Source of the DNA: an uncultured Flavobacteriaceae bacterium
GTDB lineage: Bacteria > Bacteroidota > Bacteroidia > Flavobacteriales > Flavobacteriaceae
Assembly (NCBI GenBank): GCA_947504035.1
Contig: CANNGA010000005.1
Location: 186,001 to 250,000, forward strand
Length of the DNA stretch: 64,000 nucleotides
Direction of reading: 5' to 3'
In this document: positions 52,706 through 61,207 of the stretch, in pieces
Layout of the letters: every line of letters begins with the position of its first letter
Position numbering within the stretch: the first letter of the stretch is position 1
Position numbers and translations under genes: made by a program
Notes under the pieces: model-generated
Database searches by the model: none
Told to the model about the DNA's origin: nothing
What the model saw: only the letters and a program-made list of their open reading frames with translations

Positions 52706-53092
52706 ATGTCTTTTAAAGCAAAATTAAAAGTAGCAGGAAACGAGTACAATGTATTAAATTGCAATTATGGCTTAAGCCAAGAAACAGATGCTACAGGCCG
52801 TCCTTCTTCGGTTACACGAGGTGGTATGATTACCATTGAAGTAGAGTCTACGTCTGATACGAGTTTATCTGATTGGATGTTCAACAACTTCGAAATGCGT
52901 TCTGGATCTATCGTATTTTTAAAACGCGATACAGAAGCCACATCTAAAGAATTAAATTTCTCTGATGCATACGCTATAAAATACGTTGAAAACTTTGACG
53001 CCACAGGAGAAAACCCGATGATTGAAAAAATCACGATTTCGGCACGCGAAATTTCTGTTGGAAATGGTGAGCACGTCAACGAGTGGGTGTAA
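52706..53092 (+). CDS. tssD: T6SS tube protein Hcp (TssD), copy 1
   Basis: 128 aa with the Bacteroidota Hcp pattern: SFKAKLKVAGNEYNVLNCNYGLSQ at the start, then TDATGRPSSVTRGGMITIEVES and a C-terminal ITISAREISV. Hexamers stack into the inner tube that carries effectors. It has its own promoter region and a terminator after it, so it can be made in large amounts independently of the rest. Confidence 0.9.
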   Translation: MSFKAKLKVAGNEYNVLNCNYGLSQETDATGRPSSVTRGGMITIEVESTSDTSLSDWMFNNFEMRSGSIVFLKRDTEATSKELNFSDAYAIKYVENFDATGENPMIEKITISAREISVGNGEHVNEWV

Positions 53093-53120
53093 TATAAAAA
53101 CATCACACGTCAAATATGAA

Positions 53121-53155
53121 AAAGAGGAACTTTGTAAAAAGTTACCTCTTTTTTT
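53121..53155 (+). terminator. Terminator after the first hcp
   Basis: AAAGAGG / CCTCTTT stem with an internal AACT/AGTT pair and a short loop, followed by T7. It lies 29 bp past the stop at 53092. Confidence 0.85.
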
Positions 53156-53343
53156 ATCTTATTTATAGACAAAAACTTGGCGTATAGCAACTCAAAACTA
53201 TAGGCGATTTTAACACATTAGCCTTCACTTAGGGGTATCTTATTATCTATTTATGTAAAAATGATGCATGTATAGTCATATAAAGTAGCTATTTATGTAA
53301 CATCTATATTAAAATTTACACAAACCTATAAATACAAATTAAT

Positions 53344-53742
53344 ATGTCTTTTTTAGCAAAATTAAATCTCGATGGCGAGGAATTCAATATCATAGACTTT
53401 GAATACGAAACACATCAAAACTTAGATCCTAGTGGACAGGTCTCTTCGAAAGTAAGGGCTGGCACGATGAGAATACTCCTCGAAAGTAATATAAAGGTCG
53501 ATTTTTATGAATGGGCCATTTCAGAGACGGCCACCAAAGATGGTGAAATTATTTTTTATAAACGCGATAATATTTCAAGTCTTAAAAAAATAGAATTTAA
53601 AGACGCCTATTGCGTCAGTTCTAAAGAAAAGTTTAACGCCGAAGATAACAAACCGTTACGTACGATGCTTTTTCTTTCGGCTAGAGAAATGTCCATACGA
53701 GGGACCACACACACTAACAACTGGCCTTCTAAAGTACGATAA
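53344..53742 (+). CDS. Divergent Hcp (TssD) paralogue, copy 2
   Basis: 132 aa sharing the start (SFLAKLNLDGEEFNIIDFEYE), the DPSGQVSSKVRAGTMRI segment and the LSAREMSI end with copy 1, but diverged elsewhere. It is followed 19 bp later by a putative effector gene and then a lipoprotein. A dedicated Hcp that carries the adjacent toxin in its lumen is a known arrangement; here it is inferred from order only. Confidence 0.85.
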   Translation: MSFLAKLNLDGEEFNIIDFEYETHQNLDPSGQVSSKVRAGTMRILLESNIKVDFYEWAISETATKDGEIIFYKRDNISSLKKIEFKDAYCVSSKEKFNAEDNKPLRTMLFLSAREMSIRGTTHTNNWPSKVR

Positions 53743-53761
53743 CCAAACGCAACTTATCACT

Positions 53762-54478
53762 ATGGGAAAAGTAAAATCTAAACTGGAGCGCAAAGCAGAG
53801 TTAAAAGCAACCTACGATGTCTACATCAACGCATGGGGTGGCTATGCCGACGAACCAAAAGAGAAAAAAATTGTCACGCTTATAGAGCAGATTGCTATTG
53901 GCCTAGACATACGTCCTTCCTTTTTTTATACTATTGCTGTGGGAGAAGGTTTAGGTAAATTATATCTTGATTTCGATTTTAATTACACCAACAATCAATT
54001 GATAACAGATAAGACTGTAAATGGATTTCAAACGCTTGGTTTAGATTTTTTTAGTGCCCCCGAAGAATTCAACAGGTTTAAAAAATACTTGCCAAATGAC
54101 TATAACATTCATGACGAGTACGAGCCTTACATGGCTGAAAGAAACGAAAGAAATGGCAAAGAAATCGTTCCCAGTGCCAAATTTAAAGATTTAGAAAGTG
54201 CTTTAAAAGGCTTTGGTGCAGTATTAGCACACCGTCGTGATCTGTTTGTGAGGTACAGAAAACAATACGGTTTACCCGCGCCTAGCGAAGATGAAAAAGC
54301 CTATTGGATGTACTACTTTTTTCAGGCCGAAAATGATGCGAAACTGCTTTTAAGCCAAAACAAGAGCTTAAATATCTATCACAGCAAAACACGTTCTAGA
54401 AAAAGCATCCATATTAAAGCTTTAGAAAGGGTTGCCGCATGGCGCTACATATTACATTATACTATTTTTTCAAACTAA
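53762..54478 (+). CDS. Candidate T6SS effector, lysozyme-like
   Basis: 238 aa with no signal peptide and a very basic start (MGKVKSKLERKAELK). The region FFYTIAVGEGLGKLYLDFDF has a Glu in a setting like the catalytic Glu of lysozyme/transglycosylase folds. It is followed by VNGFQTLGLDFF and a helical ALKGFGAVLAHRRDLF. I do not recognise a specific family. Position (right after a dedicated Hcp and right before a lipoprotein) suggests a peptidoglycan-acting toxin. Confidence 0.5.
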   Translation: MGKVKSKLERKAELKATYDVYINAWGGYADEPKEKKIVTLIEQIAIGLDIRPSFFYTIAVGEGLGKLYLDFDFNYTNNQLITDKTVNGFQTLGLDFFSAPEEFNRFKKYLPNDYNIHDEYEPYMAERNERNGKEIVPSAKFKDLESALKGFGAVLAHRRDLFVRYRKQYGLPAPSEDEKAYWMYYFFQAENDAKLLLSQNKSLNIYHSKTRSRKSIHIKALERVAAWRYILHYTIFSN

Positions 54479-54486
54479 TAATTGTT

Positions 54487-55074
54487 ATGAAGTATCTATT
54501 AGTTATTTTAGGGCTCCTTTTAATATCCTGTGCAGACACTACTAAAAAAACAACCATTAATAGTAGTGCCAGAAACAGCTCTGGGGCGGTAACAGATACC
54601 CTATACCACACTACAGATGGCGATACCCTACAACTCCAAAACGTTAATTTATACAATACGCCCTATACTTGTGTGATAGCATCGCATCCCCTAACATCGC
54701 AAAACATAAGTTATAAGCTTGGTGATACTGTACACATTCATCCTCGCAAATCTGTAAAAATAAGCACACTGCACCAAAAGGATACTGTAGCAACGCATAC
54801 TTTAGATCTGGCTGTATTAAAGCAGCATTACGATGTGTTTTATGACAAACTCAGTCAAAAATATCCTGAGCATAAAATACTAGCGTTTCCCGAGATTTCA
54901 AAAACCCGTTTAGACTCTGTAAGACAAACAGGAGCTAGAGGAAAGCACATCTATTATACCGCTTATATTACAAGCTATAACACATCAAAAAAATATGCTT
55001 TAGACGTAGGGATTAATTATGTTAAGCCTACCAGTAATGACTACTTAATGAGTCAACTGCAAGCCTCTCATTAA
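54487..55074 (+). CDS. Lipoprotein, candidate immunity protein for the 53.8 kb gene
   Basis: 195 aa from the ATG at 54487; a frame from 54439 overlaps the effector gene and would bury the signal. The start LLVILGLLLISCADT is a lipoprotein signal. The mature part has a Ser/Thr-rich linker and a beta-rich domain ending near SQLQASH. It begins 8 bp after the candidate effector, and its periplasmic location would fit protection from a cell-wall toxin. Function unproven. Confidence 0.6.
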   Translation: MKYLLVILGLLLISCADTTKKTTINSSARNSSGAVTDTLYHTTDGDTLQLQNVNLYNTPYTCVIASHPLTSQNISYKLGDTVHIHPRKSVKISTLHQKDTVATHTLDLAVLKQHYDVFYDKLSQKYPEHKILAFPEISKTRLDSVRQTGARGKHIYYTAYITSYNTSKKYALDVGINYVKPTSNDYLMSQLQASH

Positions 55075-55128
55075 ACGTAATCTACAACTCGACTCTAAAA
55101 AAAACTTTAATTTTAAATCTAAAAACGC

Positions 55129-55899
55129 ATGATTTACGTGAAACCCCAATTAAAAATAAAACACCTATACGCCTTACTTTGGGTTCTAGGTTGGGGCTTT
55201 AGTTTGCATGCACAATCTTATACTAAAGATCGGTTAACGACACTCTACATTCAAATTTACAACCACAGACACGATTATGAGCTTAAAACACAGCTCCTAG
55301 AGACTTTTAGAACCACTTTAGTAAGCACTTTAGCATCTACACCCATTTCAAAATTAAATTTGAAATCCATTAACAAACACATTACGCAGGTTAGCGCGCC
55401 CGATGGCAAACTTACAATCATCTCTTGGAATACCTTTAGTGGAGGCTCCTGGCATAGTTATAATGCCGCTTACCAATACGTAAACGATTCGGGCCATTTA
55501 GAAGCACACAGTATCGGTAAAAGCCCAAAAGCACAAGATGACCTTATGTATGCAGATGCCTATTACTTAAAAATTCATCATATAGAAGCTAAAACATACC
55601 TTGTAAAAGGCTATGGAACTCATGGTTTTGGACATGATTTTTACACGTTTAGGCTCTTTAATTTCAATTTAAAAACAGCGCCTAAAGACTGTAAAAACGG
55701 CTTTGATGGCACCCGTATCTTTTGTTTTGAAAAACCAAGAGCAATGCATCTAAAACCAGAATATAACACTAAAGAGCAGCGCATTACATGCCCTGAACTT
55801 GTCCCCCAAATTTTAGACGGTGACGCCACAGGGTATTCTACACCCAATGGAAGCTACCAAAACTTAATGTACAACAACGGAAAATTTACAACATTATAA
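55129..55899 (+). CDS. Secreted or periplasmic hypothetical protein, 256 aa
   Basis: A signal peptide (LLWVLGWGFSLHAQS) is followed by about 225 residues with a beta-rich pattern. Notable segments are LTIISWNTFSGGSWHSYNAAYQY and LVKGYGTHGFGHDFYTFRLF. No family is recognised. It lies between the candidate immunity lipoprotein and vgrG on the same strand, so it may be a second immunity or accessory factor. Confidence 0.6.
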   Translation: MIYVKPQLKIKHLYALLWVLGWGFSLHAQSYTKDRLTTLYIQIYNHRHDYELKTQLLETFRTTLVSTLASTPISKLNLKSINKHITQVSAPDGKLTIISWNTFSGGSWHSYNAAYQYVNDSGHLEAHSIGKSPKAQDDLMYADAYYLKIHHIEAKTYLVKGYGTHGFGHDFYTFRLFNFNLKTAPKDCKNGFDGTRIFCFEKPRAMHLKPEYNTKEQRITCPELVPQILDGDATGYSTPNGSYQNLMYNNGKFTTL

Positions 55900-55918
55900 C
55901 AGTTATAATACAAACACT

Positions 55919-57742
55919 ATGGCAATACAATCACATGTAACGATACGTATTAAAGGCGAACCTATACACGCCATAAAACGCATGTTTATTCATCAAGATA
56001 TAGACAGTCACCATTTGGTAGAGTTTGAGTGTCGTACCGATATTGTAGACGATGCCTCTCAATCTATCGCTGCCACCAGCAAAAACTACATTGGCGAACT
56101 GGTAGAGATTAACATCGCTTCTCAAACCCCATTAGACAACTATGGTAACCTGTATTTTAAAGGCGTTATAACCACAGTAAGTTCCCAAAGTGCCTCACAA
56201 AATGGCACTGGTGAAAACACCTTATGTTTTAAAGCCCAAAGCTGTTCGATACTGGCAGACGATGGCATGCATAACGGCTCTTTTAGCGAAAGCAACCTCC
56301 AAGACATTATAAATACGACCTTTCGTCCTTACGATACCGCAAAACTAGAGCTGCAATGCAACCCTTTATTTAGATCTCCCCTATTGTACGCCGTACAACA
56401 AGAGGAAAGCGCTTATCAATTTGCCTACCGCCTTGCAGCGCAATACGGCGAATGGTTTTATTACAATGGATCTAGCCTCGTATTTGGTTCGGCAGACCGT
56501 ACCGATATTACTTTAACTCATGGCGTAGATCTTAAGAAATTTACTTTAGAACTTAACCCCGCGCCTAATGCTTTTAACTACTTTACGAATGACTTTTTAC
56601 AGGAAACACAGCACCAAAAAGCATCCGACGAGGTCTCTACAGTAAATTCTGGGTTTAACAGCTTTACCGCGACCAAAAGCGATGCCTTATACCCTAATAA
56701 AACCGAGGTATTTGTAAACACCTATAACGCTACCGACCAGAGGCAGCGTTTTGATGCCTTAGTAGCCCTTGATAAAAAAGCCAATCAGGCCAAAGAGGTC
56801 TTAGTAAAATGTATCTCCGACAACCCAGGTGTCGTTTTAGGAGGTATTGTTACTTTAAGAGGTGCTGCCGATGGCACTTACCGCGTTATTAAAATACGGC
56901 ACCAAATTGCCCCTAACGGCGATTACCAAAACCATTTCGAAGCTATTAATGCCGAGGCCATAAGCCCAAATACAAGCATTAATGCCTATCCTAAAAGCGA
57001 AACGCAAATTGCTAAAGTTACCGATAATGTAGACCCCGACGGTCTGAGTCGTATCAAGGTACAATTTCCTTGGCAGGCTAGCCGCAACCAAAGCACCCCG
57101 TGGATTAGAGTATTAACCCCACACTCTGGTGCCGATAAAGGCTTTCACTTTATTCCAGAAATAGGCGAAGAAGTTATGGTAGGCTTCGAAGGTGGTAATG
57201 CCGAACGCCCTTACGTTATGGGCGCCCTATATACAGGTGTAAATAAAGCCGGAACTTGGCAAACCGATGCCAATAACGTAAAAGCCATACGTACCCGCAG
57301 TGGCCACACTATAGAGCTTATCGATACCGAAGGCGAAGAAAAAATTAAAATCTACGATAATAAGGCGAGTATTATTGAATTTGATACGCAGGCGAAATCG
57401 TTAACCATTAATGCCACCGAAAACCTGCTCATTGGTGCTAAAAACATAAAAATAGTTGCCGAAGAAAATATAGACATTCAAGCCAAAGGTAATATTACCA
57501 AAGCGGCCGAAGGCGATGTTGTCGTTTTATCGCAAGGCAATACTACAATAGATGCTACTGGAGATCTAGACCTTTTAAGTAATGCTAATATTGCTGTAGA
57601 AGCTAAAGGAGAGGCCATACTAAAAGGACAAAGCCTTACTGTAGAAGGGCAAACGAGCGCTACTTTAAAAAGTGTTCAAACTAAGGTTGAAGGCCAAATG
57701 ACAGCCGTACAAGGCGCTGCTGGTAAATTAGATGTCATGTAG
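55919..57742 (+). CDS. tssI: T6SS spike protein VgrG (TssI)
   Basis: 607 aa. Residues about 1-370 form the phage gp27-like base (GEPIHAIKRMFIHQDIDSHHLVEFEC, then YAVQQEESAYQFAYRLAAQYGEW). Residues about 370-450 are the OB/gp5 domain (IKVQFPWQASRNQSTPWIRV, GEEVMVGFEGGNAERPYVMG). The last 150 residues are a repetitive beta-helix spike (TTIDATGDLDLLSNANIAVE). No extra effector domain is fused. The gene is GC-richer than its neighbours, as often seen at vgrG loci. It is directly followed by the lipoprotein array. Confidence 0.93.
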   Translation: MAIQSHVTIRIKGEPIHAIKRMFIHQDIDSHHLVEFECRTDIVDDASQSIAATSKNYIGELVEINIASQTPLDNYGNLYFKGVITTVSSQSASQNGTGENTLCFKAQSCSILADDGMHNGSFSESNLQDIINTTFRPYDTAKLELQCNPLFRSPLLYAVQQEESAYQFAYRLAAQYGEWFYYNGSSLVFGSADRTDITLTHGVDLKKFTLELNPAPNAFNYFTNDFLQETQHQKASDEVSTVNSGFNSFTATKSDALYPNKTEVFVNTYNATDQRQRFDALVALDKKANQAKEVLVKCISDNPGVVLGGIVTLRGAADGTYRVIKIRHQIAPNGDYQNHFEAINAEAISPNTSINAYPKSETQIAKVTDNVDPDGLSRIKVQFPWQASRNQSTPWIRVLTPHSGADKGFHFIPEIGEEVMVGFEGGNAERPYVMGALYTGVNKAGTWQTDANNVKAIRTRSGHTIELIDTEGEEKIKIYDNKASIIEFDTQAKSLTINATENLLIGAKNIKIVAEENIDIQAKGNITKAAEGDVVVLSQGNTTIDATGDLDLLSNANIAVEAKGEAILKGQSLTVEGQTSATLKSVQTKVEGQMTAVQGAAGKLDVM

Positions 57743-57749
57743 GGTTGTC

Positions 57750-58517
57750 ATGCAAGTAAGGTTTAGCACATATACGTTAGCATATTATTTTAAAATAGGA
57801 GTACTTATTTTAAATTTTACCGCCTGTGGCTTTTTAGAGGATAAAACCAAAGGCAACGAAGCTATGGCAGCAACAGTACAAGACACTACAGCGCAAAACG
57901 CCCCTAAAGATGACTATATCGTTACACCTCATGTGGCACACCCCCAATTTAAAGCCCTTAGTGCCGCCTTCGAAACACAAGAACACCGTTTCGAAATAGA
58001 CCGTTGTGCATTTAAATACAATGGCACATCGTTTTTTATTGGGGATACTGAAGAAAAAATTATAGAAATTTTTGGAGAGCCAAACTCCAAAATAAATACT
58101 TTAAAGGGCGAAAGTTACGTTTTTGAATATAAAAAATTAAAAGTAGAAATTTGGTTTAACAATAACAATAACACCGTAAAATCAATAGGGCTTTTAATGA
58201 GCAATTATGAAGGTCATGAAAATACGCCTTACAAGGTTGTTACATTCAGAAAAACACCTTACCACTTAGACATGACTTTAAATGAGTTTCTGGAGTTATC
58301 CGATTTGAATCATGAAACGAACCTTGGACATACTTTGCATTCATTTTATATCAAAAATGAAAAAAAATGCTCATCAATACCAATTAAAACTTCTATTGGC
58401 TCTACCCCTTCATACAATACAATAGGAGGAGGACACATAACTATGAAAGGTGATTTTGACACAAAATATTCTAAACCAATTAGAAATATAGGAATGAGTT
58501 TAATTAAAAATAACTAA
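57750..58517 (+). CDS. Array lipoprotein 1 (immunity-like), divergent signal
   Basis: 255 aa from the ATG at 57750, 7 bp after vgrG; an ATG at 57732 would overlap vgrG and add six residues. The signal (LILNFTACGFLEDKTKG) differs from the other copies, which start MQHIKHLILS, but everything from CGFLEDKTK on is the same family. The conserved front has FEIDRCAFKYN and FFIGDTEEKIIEIFGEP, resembling the GxTxxxVxxxFGxP pattern of BamE/SmpA-like folds. The core then varies. Proposed role: periplasmic immunity protein; not proven. Confidence 0.7.
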   Translation: MQVRFSTYTLAYYFKIGVLILNFTACGFLEDKTKGNEAMAATVQDTTAQNAPKDDYIVTPHVAHPQFKALSAAFETQEHRFEIDRCAFKYNGTSFFIGDTEEKIIEIFGEPNSKINTLKGESYVFEYKKLKVEIWFNNNNNTVKSIGLLMSNYEGHENTPYKVVTFRKTPYHLDMTLNEFLELSDLNHETNLGHTLHSFYIKNEKKCSSIPIKTSIGSTPSYNTIGGGHITMKGDFDTKYSKPIRNIGMSLIKNN

Positions 58518-58521
58518 AATC

Positions 58522-58581
58522 ATGGCAGGACAACCAATAGCAACCGTAAGCAGCATGCACATCTGCCCCCATGTGCAGTAG
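58522..58581 (+). pseudogene. PAAR stub 1, frameshifted
   Basis: Reads MAGQPIATVSSMHICPHVQ and stops. One extra C (five instead of four) after the ATCTG word shifts the frame relative to the later stubs, destroying the CPMCSGT part of the PAAR start. The downstream bases still match the other stubs. Not expected to make a working spike tip. Confidence 0.8.
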
Positions 58582-58630
58582 CACTATTTTACATGAATTT
58601 ACAAACCAAAAACAACAAATAGCACTATAA

Positions 58631-59374
58631 ATGCAATTCATAAAACACCTTATTTTAAGCGCTTTAGCTCTCAACATGCTCTCTTGTGGCTTTTTAGAGG
58701 ATAAAACCAAAGACAACGAAGCTACGGCAGCAACAGTACAAGACACTACAGCGCAAAACGCCCCTAAAGATGGCTATATCGTTACACCTTATGTGGCACA
58801 CCCCCAATTTAAAGCCCTTAGTGCCGCCTTCGAAACACAAGAACACCGTTTTGAAATAGACCGTTGTGCATTTAAATACAATGGAAAATCTTTTTTTATT
58901 GGGGATACTGAAGAAAAAATTCTAAAGATTTTGGGTAAACCTGATGAAATAATTAAAAATGATATAAATAAAAATTATCATCTTGAATATATAAAATTTA
59001 AAATAATATTAAAATTTAATTCAAAAAGTAAACTATTAGAATCATTAGTTATGCTTTTCACTTATTATTCAAAAAGTATAAATACTACTTATAAAATTAT
59101 TAAGTTTAGGAAGACCCCTTATAAATTAGACATGACCTTAAATGAATTTATAGAATTATGTGATTTAAATCATGAAAAAAATCTCACTCACGATATTTCT
59201 TCATTTTACATCAAAAATGAGAAACCTTGTTCTATTGAAACTGAAACATCTATAGGGTCTACTCCCAATTATCATAGTATAAGTGGTGGACATGTCACCA
59301 TGAGAGGAGAATTCAACCCTAACTCTACTGGCCCCATTAACATTTTAGGAGTGGGATTAAAAACAAACAATTAA
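58631..59374 (+). CDS. Array lipoprotein 2
   Basis: 247 aa: signal MQFIKHLILSALALNMLSC, then the shared front (GFLEDKTKDNEATAATVQD, FEIDRCAFKYN, FFIGDTEEKILKILGKPDE). The variable core is very Lys/Asn-rich (IIKNDINKNYHLEYIKFKII) and AT-rich, unlike its GC-richer front. The shared end is GGHVTMRGEFNPNSTGPINI. It follows stub 1 and precedes stub 2. Confidence 0.72.
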   Translation: MQFIKHLILSALALNMLSCGFLEDKTKDNEATAATVQDTTAQNAPKDGYIVTPYVAHPQFKALSAAFETQEHRFEIDRCAFKYNGKSFFIGDTEEKILKILGKPDEIIKNDINKNYHLEYIKFKIILKFNSKSKLLESLVMLFTYYSKSINTTYKIIKFRKTPYKLDMTLNEFIELCDLNHEKNLTHDISSFYIKNEKPCSIETETSIGSTPNYHSISGGHVTMRGEFNPNSTGPINILGVGLKTNN

Positions 59375-59378
59375 AACT

Positions 59379-59465
59379 ATGGCAAGAAAACCAATAGCAA
59401 CCGTAGGCAGCAGGCACGTCTGCCCCATGTGCAGTGGTACTGTACCACATAAATTCGTAAACTAA
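59379..59465 (+). pseudogene. PAAR stub 2
   Basis: 28 codons: MARKPIATVGSRHVCPMCSG, then TVPHKFVN and stop. The sequence up to TVPH matches the start of Bacteroidota PAAR proteins, which continue with VGGP and the rest of the cone; here it stops. It begins 4 bp after lipoprotein 2. Confidence 0.85.
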
Positions 59466-59486
59466 AAACAGCAAAGAGCACTATAA

Positions 59487-60230
59487 ATGCAACACATAAA
59501 ACACCTTATTTTAAGCACTTTAGTACTCAACATGCTCTCCTGCGGCTTTTTAGAGGATAAAACCAAAGACAACGAAGCTGTGGCAGCAACAGTACAAGAC
59601 ACTACAGCGCAAAACGCCCCTGCAGATGGCTATATCGTAACACCTCATGTGGCACACCCCAAATTTAAAGCCCTTAGTACCGCCTTCGAAACACAAGAAC
59701 ACCGTTTTGAAATAGACCGTTGTGAATTTAAATACAATGGAAAGTCTTTTTTTATTGGGGATACTGAAGAAAAAATTATAGAAATTTTTGGTATACCTGA
59801 ATCTAATAAAAAGTCTATAAAAGGTAACAATTCTATCTTTAGATATAAAAAACTAAACATAGAACTATGGTTCGATAGTATTAATAATACTATTATATCA
59901 TTAGGCTTGTTAATAAATGTCTACAAGAAAAATCCCCCTCCTTACGATATAATAAAATTTAGAAAAACGCCATACCACTTAGATATGACTTTAAATGAAT
60001 TCATCGAGTTAAATGATTTAGATCATGGTACAAGTCTTGGTCATACTCTACATTCATTCTATATTAAAAATGAAAAAAAATGTTCTTCATTACCTATAGA
60101 GACTTCTATCGGTTCTAGACCAATCTATCATAGTATAGGTGGTGGACATGTCACCATAAGAGGAGAATTTAATCCAAAATCAACAGGACCAATTAACATC
60201 TTAGGAGTGGGATTAAAAACAAACAATTAA
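59487..60230 (+). CDS. Array lipoprotein 3
   Basis: 247 aa with the standard front (MQHIKHLILSTLVLNMLSC) and end (GEFNPKSTGPINILGVGLK). Its core (IPESNKKSIKGNNSIFRYKK, then LNIELWFDSINNTIISLGLL) is related to that of lipoprotein 1 (KGESYVFEYKKLKVEIWF), so copies 1 and 3 share one core type although they are not adjacent. The C-terminal section (FIELNDLDHGTSLGHTLHSF) also follows copy 1. Confidence 0.72.
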   Translation: MQHIKHLILSTLVLNMLSCGFLEDKTKDNEAVAATVQDTTAQNAPADGYIVTPHVAHPKFKALSTAFETQEHRFEIDRCEFKYNGKSFFIGDTEEKIIEIFGIPESNKKSIKGNNSIFRYKKLNIELWFDSINNTIISLGLLINVYKKNPPPYDIIKFRKTPYHLDMTLNEFIELNDLDHGTSLGHTLHSFYIKNEKKCSSLPIETSIGSRPIYHSIGGGHVTIRGEFNPKSTGPINILGVGLKTNN

Positions 60231-60234
60231 AACT

Positions 60235-60321
60235 ATGGCAGGACAACCAATAGCAACCGTAAGCAGCATGCACATCTGCCCCATGTGCAGCGGCACTATA
60301 TTATATGAATTTACAAACTAA
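60235..60321 (+). pseudogene. PAAR stub 3
   Basis: 28 codons: MAGQPIATVSSMHICPMCSG, then TILYEFTN and stop. Same cut point as stub 2; the last residues come from the fused downstream sequence and are not PAAR-like. Confidence 0.85.
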
Positions 60322-60342
60322 AAACAACAAATAGCACTATAA

Positions 60343-61095
60343 ATGCAACACATAAAACACCTTATTTTAAGCATTTTAGTATTTAACATGCTCTCTTGTG
60401 GCTTTTTAGAGGATAAAACCAAAGACAACGAAGCTATGGCAGTAACAGTACAAGACACTACAGCGCAAAACGCCCCTACAGATGGCTATATCGTTACACC
60501 TCATGTGGCACACCCAAAATTTAAAGCCCTTAGTGCCGCCTTCGAAAAACAAGAACACCGTTTTGAAATAGACCGTTGTGAATTTAAATACAATGGAGAA
60601 TCTTTTTTTATTGGAGATACAAAAGAAAAAATTATAGAAGTTTTTGGAAAACCTGATGAAGCTCCTATTTTCACTTTCGATGAAGAAGTTTATAGTTTAG
60701 TCTATGATAAATTAAAAATTACACTAAGGTTTATAGCAGAACTCAATACTCTAAGATCTATAACTATTAGAATGAGTAATTATAAGGGGCATGAAGATAC
60801 GCCTTACAAAATCATAAAGTTTAGGAAAACACCCTACCACCTAGACATGAACTTAAATGAATTTATAGAATTAACTGATTTAGAACATGGTGAAACTTTG
60901 GGGCATAGTTTACATAGTTTTAGTATTATTAATGAAATACAGTGTGATAATAAATTTGAAATAAATACTTCTATAGGCTCTACACCAATCTATCATAGTA
61001 TAGGTGGTGGACATGTCACCATGAGAGGAGAATTCAACCCTAACTCTACTGGCCCCATTAACATTTTAGGAGTGGGATTAAAAACAAACAGTTAA
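60343..61095 (+). CDS. Array lipoprotein 4
   Basis: 250 aa with the standard front and end. The core reads GKPDEAPIFTFDEEVYSLVY, then a basic DKLKITLRF segment; this core type reappears in lipoprotein 6 (GKPNEAPIYTFDEELYSIKY). Its C-terminal section (LEHGETLGHSLHSFSIINE) is intermediate between the two end types. It follows stub 3 by 21 bp. Confidence 0.72.
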   Translation: MQHIKHLILSILVFNMLSCGFLEDKTKDNEAMAVTVQDTTAQNAPTDGYIVTPHVAHPKFKALSAAFEKQEHRFEIDRCEFKYNGESFFIGDTKEKIIEVFGKPDEAPIFTFDEEVYSLVYDKLKITLRFIAELNTLRSITIRMSNYKGHEDTPYKIIKFRKTPYHLDMNLNEFIELTDLEHGETLGHSLHSFSIINEIQCDNKFEINTSIGSTPIYHSIGGGHVTMRGEFNPNSTGPINILGVGLKTNS

Positions 61096-61099
61096 AATC

Positions 61100-61186
61100 A
61101 TGGCAGGAAAACCAATAGCAACCGTAGGCAGCAGGCACGTCTGCCCCATGTGCAGCGGCACTATATTACATGAATTTACAAACTAA
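61100..61186 (+). pseudogene. PAAR stub 4
   Basis: 28 codons: MAGKPIATVGSRHVCPMCSG, then TILHEFTN and stop. The front is like stub 2 (SRHVC) but the tail is like stub 3 (EFTN), so it is itself a hybrid of two stub types. Confidence 0.85.
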
Positions 61187-61207
61187 AAACAACAAATAGC
61201 ACTATAA

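Noticed and set aside
59379-59465. The 26-28 codon PAAR stubs as functional small proteins
   Set aside because: They lack most of the PAAR cone, one is frameshifted, and tails are read in different frames in different units.
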